DNA of 40,866 nucleotides from a virus: positions 1-40,866 of the IMG/VR virus record IMGVR_UViG_3300037297_000059. One strand, given 5' to 3'. The notes beneath the pieces were generated by a model. That model ran no database searches. It was given only the letters and a program-made list of their open reading frames with translations, and was not told where the DNA came from. Position 1 is the stretch's first letter, and the number at the start of each line of letters is the position of its first letter. The position numbers and the translations under genes were made by a program. Below, piece after piece: positions 1 to 8,371 of this stretch.

Positions 1-127
1 CCTGTTTAAAAAATCAGCTTTCATCATATTAAAACTTGCTTCGGTTAAACCACATGTGTTTGGTGACCAGGTTGTTATATGTCCTATTTTCATACTAGTT
101 AATCCTTTCTTTTATTTTAAAGGGTCA
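1..127. repeat. Terminal direct repeat, left copy
   Basis: These 127 bases are identical to 40740-40866. They hold the first 31 codons of the glycosyltransferase gene (start codon at 93-91, minus strand) plus its upstream ribosome binding site. Such an exact overlap is what an assembler leaves when a circular or circularly permuted genome is written as a line; 127 is also a common assembly k-mer size. It is therefore probably not a biological terminal repeat, although a short true repeat cannot be excluded from sequence alone. Confidence 0.95.
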
Positions 128-154
128 ATTACTGACCCTTTAAAATTTAAAAAT

Positions 155-1333
155 TTAAGATACTTGACCGTCAATTACTTCAATATAACTTAGTATCAAA
201 TCACCATATACTTTAGAATATGACATACCGGCATCAGCTTCAACTTTTGTATAACTTTCAATTCTATCACCATATACTTTAGTGTAAGACATGGACGTAT
301 CAGCTTCAACTTTTGTGTAAGACATAGAAGCGTCGGCCTCTACTTTTGTATAACTTTCAATTCTATCACCATATACTTTTGTATAACTCATAGAAGCGTC
401 AGCCTCTACCTTTGTGTAACTTTCTCCAACTTCATTTTCAACTTTTACATAACTCATTACGGCATCAGCTTCAACTTTTGTGTAACTTTGAATTTCAGTT
501 GATTGTGCGTCAACATCATCCGCGCCAATACCTCCAACACTGCCGCCAGAAATATAAGCCTCGCGACCTCTATCCCATGACCTTTTTAATCTATATACTG
601 AGCTTCCAATTGTATCAACAACCATTTTTGAGCTATCAGTTATACCATAAACCAACGCATCCAATTCAATTTCAATATTAGTACTTAAAACAGTTACAAA
701 GTTAACAATTCCAGTTTGAACCGCTGTAATTCCTGTAACTTTAATCCAACCATCAGTACAACCATTCATGGAAATAACTCTTTGATTTGCGTTACCACCG
801 ATATCCCCAAGTTTTTCAACTTCAATTGTGTTTCTATCCCCAGTAACTTTGATATCATCGACTACCTCAATATCATTTTGGTCCTCTACTTTAACTTTAA
901 CTATATTATCATCACCTGAAACCGTTAAATAAGTTGTTAAACTGTCAATATTACATTTAAATTTAATGTTCTCAATTTTGATACTATTCCCAGATAATAA
1001 CATTGTTGCACCGGTATCAGTACTAAATGTAAACGTTGGAATATTATCACCTACACCAATACCAATAATAGTTATCCCATCAATATCATAAGTTACATGA
1101 TTTGCCGCGGTTGTAAATTCCTCAGCGTGACCAGGCGCAATTAAAATTTTATCGGCATTATCAGCGGCACATTTAGCAATAGCAGCGTCAAGTGTTGCAA
1201 GTGCATTACTCCAATGGTCTTTACCGGTGTTAGTGTCAACTCCAGTGTTAGAGTCTACCAAAATAACATCATTATCAAAAAAATTCAAATTATCTAAAAT
1301 ACTTTGCATTTTACCCTTAGTTGAATAAGGCAT
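155..1333 (-). CDS. Beta-helix virion protein with C-terminal 11-residue repeats
   Basis: 392 aa. Residues about 20-250 look like a right-handed beta-helix: a start block with GKDHWSNALATLDAAIAKC, then many short strands with alternating hydrophobic residues and repeated Ile/Val/Asn turns, as in pectate-lyase-like phage fibre and virion proteins. A glycine-rich linker (about 255-272) leads to ten tandem 11-residue units of the type SYTKVEADASM. The gene sits in the head module between the MuF-like protein and the glycosyltransferase, so a capsid-attached fibre or decoration protein is the best inference; a tail fibre is the alternative. The start is ATG with a GGAAG-type site upstream. Exact function not recognised. 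Confidence 0.6.
   Translation of the reverse strand: MPYSTKGKMQSILDNLNFFDNDVILVDSNTGVDTNTGKDHWSNALATLDAAIAKCAADNADKILIAPGHAEEFTTAANHVTYDIDGITIIGIGVGDNIPTFTFSTDTGATMLLSGNSIKIENIKFKCNIDSLTTYLTVSGDDNIVKVKVEDQNDIEVVDDIKVTGDRNTIEVEKLGDIGGNANQRVISMNGCTDGWIKVTGITAVQTGIVNFVTVLSTNIEIELDALVYGITDSSKMVVDTIGSSVYRLKRSWDRGREAYISGGSVGGIGADDVDAQSTEIQSYTKVEADAVMSYVKVENEVGESYTKVEADASMSYTKVYGDRIESYTKVEADASMSYTKVEADTSMSYTKVYGDRIESYTKVEADAGMSYSKVYGDLILSYIEVIDGQVS
158..487 (-). repeat. Ten tandem 33-bp (11-codon) repeats
   Basis: The 3' end of the beta-helix gene encodes ten consecutive 11-residue units: six SYTKVEAD(A/T)xM-like or close variants, two SYTKVYGDRIE, one SYSKVYGDLIL and a diverged last unit. Two unit types alternate irregularly, which suggests expansion by unequal recombination. 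The heptad-breaking 11-residue period with V, A and M/I positions fits a right-handed coiled coil or triple-stranded fibre. Confidence 0.9.
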
Positions 1334-1373
1334 TTAACACACTTCCCTTCTAAACTTTATTATAGTTTAATTT

Positions 1374-1544
1374 CTAACTGTATAGCTTTATATAATATTT
1401 ACATTTGTTTTTTTCCTCGTCGGTTAATGCTACAATTAACCGACGTTCCCATTTTCTAAGTAAAGTCTCTGTGGAAATTACAGACCATATTTTTTTATTT
1501 ATTATTTGTTGTTGTTTTTTATATGATAATTTTGATATATCCAA
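1374..1544 (-). CDS. Small protein of the head module
   Basis: 56 aa, basic, starting MDISKLSYKKQQQI. I place the start at TTG (1544-1542) because GGGAGG lies 9 bases upstream; a longer reading to 1586 would overlap the preceding gene by 40 bases and has no such site. No family recognised. Its place directly after the MuF-like protein and in the late operon suggests a minor structural or assembly role. Confidence 0.6.
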   Translation of the reverse strand: MDISKLSYKKQQQIINKKIWSVISTETLLRKWERRLIVALTDEEKNKCKYYIKLYS

Positions 1545-1546
1545 AA

Positions 1547-2143
1547 TTACACACCTCCCACAACAAATAATATAAAATGCAAACAATTTGGATGAAATAA
1601 ACCTTTTATTTTTGCTTCTTCTAGTTCTTTAAATGTTAATATTTTACCCTCATAAGGTTTACATAGTTCACAAGCTGTACCATGCTCAGATATTTTTACT
1701 GTTTTACGCCCTTGTGCTTTAATTTGTTCAATAATATCCATCCTTACCAATTCATTATTGACATGACGCGAAAACATATTACTATATGTTTCAATATTCC
1801 ATCGTGCGCCATTTTCAGCAATGAAACCAGTACAACCATTTTTTGCATAATCAGTTAAAAATTTTTGTTTTAAAAGAATATCATTAGTTGATTTTATTTT
1901 TTCCAAAACTAAATTATATTCTTTCCTAGCTTCAATATACATATTATTCATTGAAGTTGTATATTCTTTTATAAGTTTTACAGCTTCTTCACTTTTAGAT
2001 ATACTTTCATAATGTGATTCTACAGCTTTTAATAATGAATGATTAGTTAAGTGTTTTCTAAATTGAAATTTTTTTTCATCTTTCAAATTTTTTAATGCCA
2101 TTTCCGAAACTCGTTTATAATATTTATTTATTAATTCTAACAC
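1547..2143 (-). CDS. MuF-like minor capsid protein
   Basis: 198 aa. The C-terminal half has the features of phage minor capsid (MuF / Phage_min_cap2-type) proteins: NGARWNIETYSNMFSRH at about 110-126, then EHGTACELCKPYEGKI at about 154-169 and a final HPNCLH. The Cys and His residues resemble the conserved C-x2-C plus N-C-x-H pattern of that family. These proteins bind the portal inside the procapsid and can be ejected with DNA. It is shorter than most relatives because the N-terminal portal-binding part is compact. It follows the capsid gene by 17 bases. Confidence 0.75.
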   Translation of the reverse strand: MLELINKYYKRVSEMALKNLKDEKKFQFRKHLTNHSLLKAVESHYESISKSEEAVKLIKEYTTSMNNMYIEARKEYNLVLEKIKSTNDILLKQKFLTDYAKNGCTGFIAENGARWNIETYSNMFSRHVNNELVRMDIIEQIKAQGRKTVKISEHGTACELCKPYEGKILTFKELEEAKIKGLFHPNCLHFILFVVGGV

Positions 2144-2160
2144 TTAACTACACCACCTAC

Positions 2161-3045
2161 TTATGCCTCTTTTTTGTGAATAAAAATACCTGCCTGTTTA
2201 TTTGTATAACAATTTAATCCGTGGTAATTTCTAGCTGTCATCAACCATCCATCAACATCTGTTTGCTGGTCAGGTGAAAAGATACGAAGCACAGACCTTT
2301 TTATAATTGCCATTAAAGCATTCCTATAAACAATCATAAAGTTAATTGCTTCCCCTGTGGTAGTGTTTGAACCTGCTCCAAATGTAGCGGCAGAATTAAA
2401 ACGACTTGACGGAACCCTAACCAATGGCATATTATCAAAAACCTCAATATCTCTATTAAGTATTTTTGAATTTGCTGTTATAATTCTTGTATTTGTTACT
2501 TCACCAGATTGTTTCATATTTTGATAAGTGTTTTCCGAAACAAACATAATCCTCATATCTTTTGGCACTTCAGCATTATCTAACACCGCAATAGCCGCGT
2601 CAATCGCCGCAACAACATTATCAAAATCTAATGTACCCTCAACTATATTAGTGCCAGAAACCGCACCGCCATTTATATCGGTGTAAATTTTAGTAAATCT
2701 ATATAGATCCAATTCAGGAAAGAATTTTTCCCTTAAATATGTATCATTAATTTTTGCCGCTGAAATATGCGCTTCTTCGGCGTCCACAGCATCAATAGGA
2801 AGCTTTACGCCCCTATCCATGTCTAATGTATAACTATCCCACGCATTATTTACGGTACCGGCTGAATATCCTGAACTTTTAGAATAGTCATAATTTCCTG
2901 AAATTGTAAGTTTATTTATCAATACTGTGTTTGCACCTTTGAATTCATATAAACTTGAAGGTGTTTCTAAAAATCTTGTTACACTTTCTCTTTTGTAAAC
3001 ATCATCAAAATACATCAAGTATTTTTGAGCCGCATTAATTGCCAT
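2161..3045 (-). CDS. Major capsid protein
   Basis: 294 aa. Pattern of HK97-fold capsid proteins of Gram-positive siphoviruses: an N-arm (MAINAAQKYLMYFDDVYKRE), an extended loop rich in Gly/Ser/Tyr at about 48-70, an alpha domain with DAEEAHISAAKINDTYLREK, then a segment (PKDMRIMFVSENTYQNMK) and a C-terminal part with AIIKRSVLRIFSPDQQTD. Position right after the scaffold and before the MuF-like gene agrees. The assignment rests on position and fold-like pattern rather than a diagnostic motif. Confidence 0.85.
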   Translation of the reverse strand: MAINAAQKYLMYFDDVYKRESVTRFLETPSSLYEFKGANTVLINKLTISGNYDYSKSSGYSAGTVNNAWDSYTLDMDRGVKLPIDAVDAEEAHISAAKINDTYLREKFFPELDLYRFTKIYTDINGGAVSGTNIVEGTLDFDNVVAAIDAAIAVLDNAEVPKDMRIMFVSENTYQNMKQSGEVTNTRIITANSKILNRDIEVFDNMPLVRVPSSRFNSAATFGAGSNTTTGEAINFMIVYRNALMAIIKRSVLRIFSPDQQTDVDGWLMTARNYHGLNCYTNKQAGIFIHKKEA

Positions 3046-3063
3046 TCAAATCAATCCTTTCAA

Positions 3064-3690
3064 TTAGAACGACGATTCACCATGATTTGATAATAATTGA
3101 TCATAAATATCACCTGTAAAATTATCATCATTATTATCATTATTATTATTAGAATTACCAGTATTGTTAGTATTTGCCGAATTTTTATTTGTTTTTGGAA
3201 ACATATCGATATAATCTTTTTTAAATATGTCAACTTGTTCCTGTATACCAACTAAATTTCCATTATCTAAAGATATTTTTTCAAAATCTAAAGAGTTCAT
3301 TAATAATTTAAGATTTTTATCATTTACTTTTTCATTTCTCAAATAACTTTCAGCTAAATAATTTTTTTCAAGGTCAATATTTTTTAAATTAGCTTTTTCA
3401 TTTTCAGCCTTTAACTTAGCTTTTTCAGTATTATAATTTTGTAATGCTTCATCAACATTCTCAGCATTTAAACCTTTAAGAATTTTATCAACATTTTTTT
3501 GTGATTTTGAAGCTGTTTCAATCTGAGATTTTAAATTACTAACTTCTCCATTAACCTTGTTAAACCTTGATAATGTAACATAATTATCTTTAACTATATC
3601 AATATTATCAATTTCAATTTTGTCACCCAATAATTCTTTAATTTTGTCATAATTTTCGTCGCCTACTATTTTTTTAATTCTTTCAGACAT
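3064..3690 (-). CDS. Capsid scaffolding protein (GP20-like)
   Basis: About 208 aa, charged and mostly helical: a short N-terminal domain (MSERIKKIVGDENYDKIKEL), a coiled coil from about 50 to 120 (Lys/Glu/Asn rich, few aromatics), then an Asn-rich tail (about 170-195). This is the layout of phage GP20-type scaffold proteins that guide procapsid assembly and are then lost. The start is the ATG at 3690, since GGAGG lies 8 bases upstream; the ATG five codons earlier overlaps that ribosome binding site. Located between portal and capsid genes, as usual. Confidence 0.8.
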   Translation of the reverse strand: MSERIKKIVGDENYDKIKELLGDKIEIDNIDIVKDNYVTLSRFNKVNGEVSNLKSQIETASKSQKNVDKILKGLNAENVDEALQNYNTEKAKLKAENEKANLKNIDLEKNYLAESYLRNEKVNDKNLKLLMNSLDFEKISLDNGNLVGIQEQVDIFKKDYIDMFPKTNKNSANTNNTGNSNNNNDNNDDNFTGDIYDQLLSNHGESSF

Positions 3691-3814
3691 CTTATTTTCC
3701 TCCATTTTTACGTTTTTATTTAACGATTTTAGATTTATACGTATCTAAAACGATTAAACCATATTACTAATATTGTAACATGGTTTACATTCATAACTAT
3801 AAAAACCACACGTG

Positions 3815-5092
3815 TTAAAATGAATTGTTTTTTACTTCTTCTTTTCTCTGTTTTTCCATTCGACCCCGTTCTTTTTCAATATCATCTACAAATGGGTGTA
3901 TTTCACGTAGTCTTTCGTCAGATACTAAACCCATTGATTTTAATATATCACCTATTAATTCACTTTCATTAATTAACATTGATTTTTGAAATGTTATTTC
4001 TGGATTATAAGATTTATTAATCATTTTTTCAGCCATTTCAAGAAAATCATTATAAAATTCAATCATTTTTTGTATTGTATCAGAACCTTTAAAATCTAGT
4101 TGTATATATCTAGATTTTAATACAATATTTGTTATATTTGTGCCTTCGGCCAATTTTGAAGGGTCAACACCACGACCGACTAAAAAAATAACTTCTCTTA
4201 AAATTTTTAAAAGCAATTCACGAGCCTCGACAGGTATATCTACTTTAGCATAACCAAAGTCGCCGTCATCAGCGACCGAAACCGCTTTTATTTCTAACAT
4301 TTTTTTCATAATCTTTTTAAGTTCATTATCTTCACCAATATAACCTTTCAAAATCGCGACAGCTTCTTGAAACTTTTCTACATTTTCAATAAATCCGGTT
4401 GTAATTGAATTATAACTATAAATAAGATTTTCAATATCATCTATATCACCAGCGCCGTCATCATTATTGTCAAGCCTTACCCATGGTATAAAATCATATA
4501 CGCCGCTGTGAATTTCTTCGGTAGATTGTCCATAGTTATCTTCAATTGTATAATGATTAATAGTTTTATCATCAATCATTATTTTTTCTTTGTTGTAAAT
4601 CATATATCTTACACCAGTTTTTGACCAGATTTCTATATATAATTTTTCATCTTTTTTATAATACCTAATTAATTCTTTTAATTCTTTTCCATCTTCAGAA
4701 TAATAAGGGATAATTTCATTATCTTGGACAACAATAAATTTTAATTTATTGTTCTTAATATAAAGATTACACCAAGCAATTTTATCTAAACTAGCATTAA
4801 GCAACATCTTTTTAAATAATCCCCACAATAAAATAGTATTATTATCATCAATTAATTTATCATATGTTGGTTTTTTACCTAAAGTATAATCAATTTTTTG
4901 TTTTACCAACATTTTAAAATAATTAATATAAATTTCGCCTTTCTTTTTTTCTTTAATAACTTTATCATTTGAATAAAATTCTTTGGTTGTTGCTTTTTGA
5001 GGTTTATAATTGTAATAAAATCTACCTGCATAACGGTCCTCATTATCCTTTTTTTTCTGGTCCTTTTCAATAATTTCTAGAATTTTATCCAT
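3815..5092 (-). CDS. Portal protein (SPP1 gp6-like)
   Basis: 425 aa, within the usual length of SPP1-type portals. The N-terminus has RYYNYKPQ-like and the hallmark YINYFKMLVKQKIDYTLGKKPTYD at about 52-75, typical for the region where these proteins enter the wing/clip domain. A central helix pair and the segment GRGVDPSKLAEGTNITNIVLKSRYIQLD (about 308-335) match the stem/crown part of the family. It forms the dodecameric DNA channel at one capsid vertex and docks the terminase. Start ATG with GGAGG 8 bases upstream. Confidence 0.9.
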   Translation of the reverse strand: MDKILEIIEKDQKKKDNEDRYAGRFYYNYKPQKATTKEFYSNDKVIKEKKKGEIYINYFKMLVKQKIDYTLGKKPTYDKLIDDNNTILLWGLFKKMLLNASLDKIAWCNLYIKNNKLKFIVVQDNEIIPYYSEDGKELKELIRYYKKDEKLYIEIWSKTGVRYMIYNKEKIMIDDKTINHYTIEDNYGQSTEEIHSGVYDFIPWVRLDNNDDGAGDIDDIENLIYSYNSITTGFIENVEKFQEAVAILKGYIGEDNELKKIMKKMLEIKAVSVADDGDFGYAKVDIPVEARELLLKILREVIFLVGRGVDPSKLAEGTNITNIVLKSRYIQLDFKGSDTIQKMIEFYNDFLEMAEKMINKSYNPEITFQKSMLINESELIGDILKSMGLVSDERLREIHPFVDDIEKERGRMEKQRKEEVKNNSF

Positions 5093-5095
5093 ACT

Positions 5096-5299
5096 TTACA
5101 CCTCCTGACCATATTTAACGGCGCACGGTTTAAATTCTATTTTTGTTTTAATTTTATTATCTTTATGTTTTTTATAAAAGTCAATAATCATTTCTAATGT
5201 TACATTTTGGCTATCCCCTGTTTTATTTGCAATTTCTTTAATAAATTCAATATGTGTTTCAGGTAATTCATAAGTACGCTTTTTTTTAATTTTTTCCAT
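5096..5299 (-). CDS. Small ribbon-helix-helix-like protein
   Basis: 67 aa, basic. KKKRTYELPETHIEFIKEIA followed by a second helix (TLEMIIDFYKKH) resembles a CopG/MetJ-type ribbon-helix-helix fold: one strand and two helices. Lies between terminase large and portal genes, with its stop overlapping the portal ribosome binding site. Could be a DNA-binding factor for packaging or a regulator; not proven. Confidence 0.55.
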   Translation of the reverse strand: MEKIKKKRTYELPETHIEFIKEIANKTGDSQNVTLEMIIDFYKKHKDNKIKTKIEFKPCAVKYGQEV

Positions 5300-5302
5300 G
5301 AT

Positions 5303-5518
5303 TTATAATTTCCTTTCTACTAAATTAATTCCATGTTCTAAACCTCTTTCATAATAATGTACATTAATTCCGTCAAGTTCTCCATTACATTTTTTACATT
5401 TATATCTTTTTCCAATTTTACGATCTGGTGTTATATCTTGAAAATTATGTAATTTACAATTATTTAATTTTCTTGAATTTTCTTTTACTTGGTTCCATAA
5501 TTCTTTATCATCAATCAT
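5303..5518 (-). CDS. Small zinc-ribbon protein
   Basis: About 71 aa. Start chosen at ATG 5518 (MIDDKELWNQV) because AAAGGA lies 9 bases upstream. A C-x2-C pair (YKCKKCNGEL, about 43-46) and upstream CKLHNF suggest a zinc-binding knuckle, with Cys24 and His26 as possible additional ligands. Family not recognised. Located between the terminase large subunit and the RHH-like gene. Confidence 0.55.
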   Translation of the reverse strand: MIDDKELWNQVKENSRKLNNCKLHNFQDITPDRKIGKRYKCKKCNGELDGINVHYYERGLEHGINLVERKL

Positions 5519-5542
5519 AAATATCATTCCTTTCTATTTTAT

Positions 5543-6871
5543 TTAACTCACTTTCCATGTATCAGCCCTAATATTTTTTTCCTGTCCATATCTTACACTA
5601 GCTGAACCATCTGGCTCGTCAGGATATTCATAAATTATTTTATCTGTTTTCTTGTCCTTCTCATATTCATATGTTTTAAAATCTACAGCTAAGTTAGGAC
5701 ATCTTTTTGGATCAATAATAATTTCGGCTCTATCCTGAACCCATTTTATACCATGATTTTTACTATCTGGACCTTTTTTTGTTTTAATTGCATTTAAACC
5801 GAATTTTTGCATCTCTTTTATTGTTCTTGGATCTTCATTATCAACCCAAATTAAGAAATTTTTTGATTTTTGCTTTATTTTTGTAAATAATAACCAATTC
5901 GAAGCATGATATAAATATACTTCATCAAATATATATAATTTTTGATTAGATTTATCATAAAAACTTTCACTATAACAACTCGCATGTGAATAACCCAAAT
6001 CAACACCGCGCTGTATTTGTGAAAATTTTGAAATTTCTTCGTCGGTAATTTCTCTTAATGTCAAGACACCTGTCTTTGTTCTTGGATCGTATTCTGGATA
6101 AATTTCTAAACCTTCGCCAGTCTCTTCACCTAAATACATATGTCTATATTTTTTAGGGTTTATCTTTTTAATTAATTCAGCTTCATTAATAAAACTTTCG
6201 CCTAACCATTCTGGCGGTGCTTCTAAATAAGTACTATGATGTATACGCGTTTTTGTATCAATACTTTGTCTTTCAAGTTTTTTAAATTCTCTAACCTGGT
6301 CATTAACCCAACTTGAAATACTTGCAGGTGGATTATACATATAATTTACTATCGCTTCATCTCCACCCCTAAGTAATGATTGATTTATAGAACGTATTTC
6401 ATCCATTCCAACAAATTCGGTTAATTCTTCAAAAATAATATGTTTACAATAACCTTTTTTAAATTTTATACTTTTTATCTTTTGATAATCGCCTTGATTC
6501 GCCGCACCTCTAAATAAAATAGTGTTTTGTGGATTTTTTGAAGTGCCTGTATAAATTCTCATCGGATTTGTTGTATAATGCCAGATATCATTAAGACCTA
6601 ACATATCAATAGCCCACAAGAAATTTGTAAATACACTATCCTTTATTGTATCTTTAACTTTTCTTAACCCTAAGGCATGGGTATTTTTACCTTGTAAAAA
6701 ATCTCTGGTTAAATCAAAAATTGTATATAAATGGACATAAGAACTTTTTAAACTACCTCTACCACCTTTAAACCAATAATGTAAATGTTTTTTTCTTTCC
6801 ATGTCCCAAAAAATCTTATAATATGCTGGCCCAATTAATTTAGCTAAACTAATATTAATTACGTTATTCAA
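5543..6871 (-). CDS. terL: Terminase large subunit
   Basis: 442 aa. ATPase domain: Walker A-like FKGGRGSLKSS at about 35-45, Walker B HIIFEEL at about 144-150. Nuclease domain: RGVDLGYSHAS (about 290-300) with the metal-binding Asp, then WVDNEDPRTI (about 346-355), equivalent of the D-x-A-D/EP-xSI motif, here DNEDP. The end reads DGSASVRYG. Length is standard for Terminase_3-type proteins. It translocates and cuts the DNA concatemer at the portal. It overlaps the small subunit by 4 bases. Confidence 0.95.
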   Translation of the reverse strand: MNNVINISLAKLIGPAYYKIFWDMERKKHLHYWFKGGRGSLKSSYVHLYTIFDLTRDFLQGKNTHALGLRKVKDTIKDSVFTNFLWAIDMLGLNDIWHYTTNPMRIYTGTSKNPQNTILFRGAANQGDYQKIKSIKFKKGYCKHIIFEELTEFVGMDEIRSINQSLLRGGDEAIVNYMYNPPASISSWVNDQVREFKKLERQSIDTKTRIHHSTYLEAPPEWLGESFINEAELIKKINPKKYRHMYLGEETGEGLEIYPEYDPRTKTGVLTLREITDEEISKFSQIQRGVDLGYSHASCYSESFYDKSNQKLYIFDEVYLYHASNWLLFTKIKQKSKNFLIWVDNEDPRTIKEMQKFGLNAIKTKKGPDSKNHGIKWVQDRAEIIIDPKRCPNLAVDFKTYEYEKDKKTDKIIYEYPDEPDGSASVRYGQEKNIRADTWKVS

Positions 6872-7320
6872 TTAACTTTTTCCTCGTCAGGAACATCATT
6901 ATAAATGTTTAAAGTTGGTTTATGTTCTTCTTTTTCCTTATCCCATCCCCTAATTTTAGAATATATTTCAACCGCCTTTAAAATATCTCTTTGTTTAATA
7001 GGGAGTGTTTTTTCTATTAAATTTTCATGGAAACTTGTTTTAGTTCCAGATCTAGTAACGAAAACATGTGTTTCAATTGCTGTACCTCTAATTTTTTCAG
7101 ATAATAATTTTAAAACTTCTTCTTTTCCTATTTGTAATTCCCTTTCTTTTTCTTCCATACACATATCAACATATTCCATAATTTCAGGGTCTTTTTTTAA
7201 TCTGTACCCTTTTTGCATAGCACTTTTATTACTATATCCAGCGTCAATGGTTGCCTGGGTAGCATTAAACCCATTCGCCATATATATATCAGACCATAAT
7301 TTTTTTTGTTTAGTTAACAA
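6868..7320 (-). CDS. terS: Terminase small subunit
   Basis: About 150 aa. N-terminal helix-turn-helix KQKKLWSDIYMANGFNATQATIDAGYSN is the Terminase_2/XtmA signature that recognises the packaging site; the middle has an oligomerising helix (KEREL..KEEVLKLLSEK). I place the start at TTG 7320 because GGGAGG lies 8 bases upstream; the GTG at 7329 overlaps that site. Its stop overlaps the large-subunit start by 4 bases, so both are probably translationally coupled. First gene of the late operon. Confidence 0.9.
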   Translation of the reverse strand: MLTKQKKLWSDIYMANGFNATQATIDAGYSNKSAMQKGYRLKKDPEIMEYVDMCMEEKERELQIGKEEVLKLLSEKIRGTAIETHVFVTRSGTKTSFHENLIEKTLPIKQRDILKAVEIYSKIRGWDKEKEEHKPTLNIYNDVPDEEKVN

Positions 7321-7340
7321 TTTTTGCACCTCCCTATTTG

Positions 7341-7349
7341 ATTATATCA
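7341..7349 (-). promoter_or_regulatory. Putative late promoter, extended -10
   Basis: On the minus strand this reads TGATATAAT, an extended -10 box, 20 bases ahead of the terminase small-subunit start, with no TTGACA-like -35 at 16-18 bases. The same nine bases occur at 7424-7432, 10506-10514 and 16360-16368. The lack of a -35 suggests use with an activator or reliance on the TG extension. Confidence 0.6.
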
Positions 7350-7351
7350 CA

Positions 7352-7381
7352 AAGAGGCACACGTATATACATGTGCCTCTT
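7352..7381 (-). terminator. Hairpin terminator before the late operon
   Basis: A 10-bp stem (AAGAGGCACA / TGTGCCTCTT) with a 10-base loop. On the minus strand the stem ends CTCTTTG, a short U-run, and the late promoter follows at once. It would stop read-through from 7440-8308 into the packaging genes. Confidence 0.7.
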
Positions 7382-7423
7382 AATCTATATAAAAGTAGTA
7401 ACTAGTAAAACCAGTTTATTTTT

Positions 7424-7432
7424 ATTATATCA
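7424..7432 (-). promoter_or_regulatory. Second TGATATAAT element upstream of terminase
   Basis: A copy of the extended -10 element just before the 7352-7381 hairpin. Transcripts from here would meet the hairpin first, so this copy may be conditional on antitermination, or be a chance match in AT-rich DNA. Confidence 0.35.
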
Positions 7433-7439
7433 CTTTTTA

Positions 7440-7649
7440 TTAAATATATCCACCCCTACATATTTTAATAATTTCAGAAACAAAACCAGTAAAACCATCC
7501 TGTATATTATAAGGTTTTCTTTCCTCGGAATTAAATATTTTATAATATCTTTCAATTTGTCTATTTCTACATTGTTTTATTCTAGTTTCAAGCTTAGGTT
7601 TAATTTGTCCCTCACTGTAGTCAACTTTATCATACTTTCGAGGTTTCAT
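7440..7649 (-). CDS. Hypothetical basic protein
   Basis: 69 aa, rich in Lys and Arg (MKPRKYDKVDYSEGQIKPKL), with RIKQCRNRQIERYYKIF predicted helical. It overlaps the preceding gene by 20 bases and ends before the late-operon terminator. Ribosome binding site AAAGG at a good distance. No family recognised; a nucleic-acid-binding accessory role would fit the charge but is not shown. Confidence 0.55.
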   Translation of the reverse strand: MKPRKYDKVDYSEGQIKPKLETRIKQCRNRQIERYYKIFNSEERKPYNIQDGFTGFVSEIIKICRGGYI

Positions 7650-7956
7650 TTACATCAACCTTTCTATAATACATATTAAAAATTGCTGTTGGTACTAAAT
7701 CAAAATTTTGTTGAGCATAATTATAAACAATTGTATGATGATTAAGCAAAGTTGAATATTCTGGCCCTAAAAAGAAATATTCGTTAAGTGCAGCATCAAA
7801 TTTTATAACTTTATACTGTTTACTAAACATATCAATAAAAGTCATAATTTCACTTATACGTTTTTTATCATACTCACAAGCAAAAACGATATTATCTTTT
7901 TGAATATCTTTATTTTTATAACCTATATATTCATATTTATAATTTTCTATTGTCAA
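7630..7956 (-). CDS. Hypothetical protein
   Basis: 108 aa. Start is TTG at 7956, ten bases after GGAG. Mixed alpha/beta composition with a central aromatic segment (FKFDAALNEYFFLGPEYSTLL-like, about 56-76) and no cysteine cluster or membrane helix. Overlaps its neighbours on both sides by about 20 bases, so it is translated as part of the 8308-7440 trio. Family not recognised. Confidence 0.6.
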   Translation of the reverse strand: MTIENYKYEYIGYKNKDIQKDNIVFACEYDKKRISEIMTFIDMFSKQYKVIKFDAALNEYFFLGPEYSTLLNHHTIVYNYAQQNFDLVPTAIFNMYYRKVDVNETSKV

Positions 7957-8308
7957 AATTGATCAACTCCTTTTCGTAAATTTCAATAGGCGTAATTACA
8001 CTTTGATTAAGTTCTATTGGAGTCGAGTAATATAAATCAAACGGAAAACTTATATCAAATGAATAGTAGACAAATAATTTATATGAATAAGTTTTTATTA
8101 ATTCTTTTTTTATGTTAGAAACGACATGTCTAAACAGATGGTAAAAAAAATCATTTTTACATTTCTTAAAGCCTCCAAAATCTTTATTGATAAATTCATT
8201 CATAAATTTATCAATCATTTTATAATTTGGTTCTGACACCTTAAGGTATCGTCCAATAAATTCAACCTCATTTGAATAAGCTATTTTACCTAAATCTATA
8301 TATTCCAA
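7937..8308 (-). CDS. Hypothetical protein
   Basis: 123 aa. TTG start with a perfect GGAGG 8 bases upstream. Aromatic-rich, especially around 75-95 (YSYKLFVYYSFDISFPFDLYY split by charged residues), no membrane segment. Follows the 8324-8367 palindromic terminator and opens a three-gene unit that ends at the late-operon terminator. Family not recognised. Confidence 0.6.
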   Translation of the reverse strand: MEYIDLGKIAYSNEVEFIGRYLKVSEPNYKMIDKFMNEFINKDFGGFKKCKNDFFYHLFRHVVSNIKKELIKTYSYKLFVYYSFDISFPFDLYYSTPIELNQSVITPIEIYEKELINFDNRKL

Positions 8309-8323
8309 TTTTCAAACCTCCTT

Positions 8324-8367
8324 TTATAATAATAGGCGATTCTAATTAGAATCGCCTATTATTATAA
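8324..8367 (-). terminator. Long palindromic terminator
   Basis: Perfect dyad centred on 8345/8346; the core arm is TAATAATAGGCGATTCTAA followed by its complement, nearly 20 bp per arm. It starts 5 bases after the stop of the 9139-8372 gene. The U-run is weak in both directions, so it may act partly as an RNA-stabilising hairpin. Confidence 0.7.
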
Positions 8368-8371
8368 GTTC

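Noticed and set aside
158-487. CRISPR array
   Set aside because: The 33-bp periodic units are contiguous codons of one gene with no unique spacers.
412-919. Rightward ORFs inside the beta-helix gene
   Set aside because: Antisense shadows of a repetitive gene; no ribosome binding sites.
6905-7679. Rightward ORFs opposite terminase small and adjacent genes
   Set aside because: Hydrophobic antisense products without start signals; the opposite strand has coherent coupled genes.
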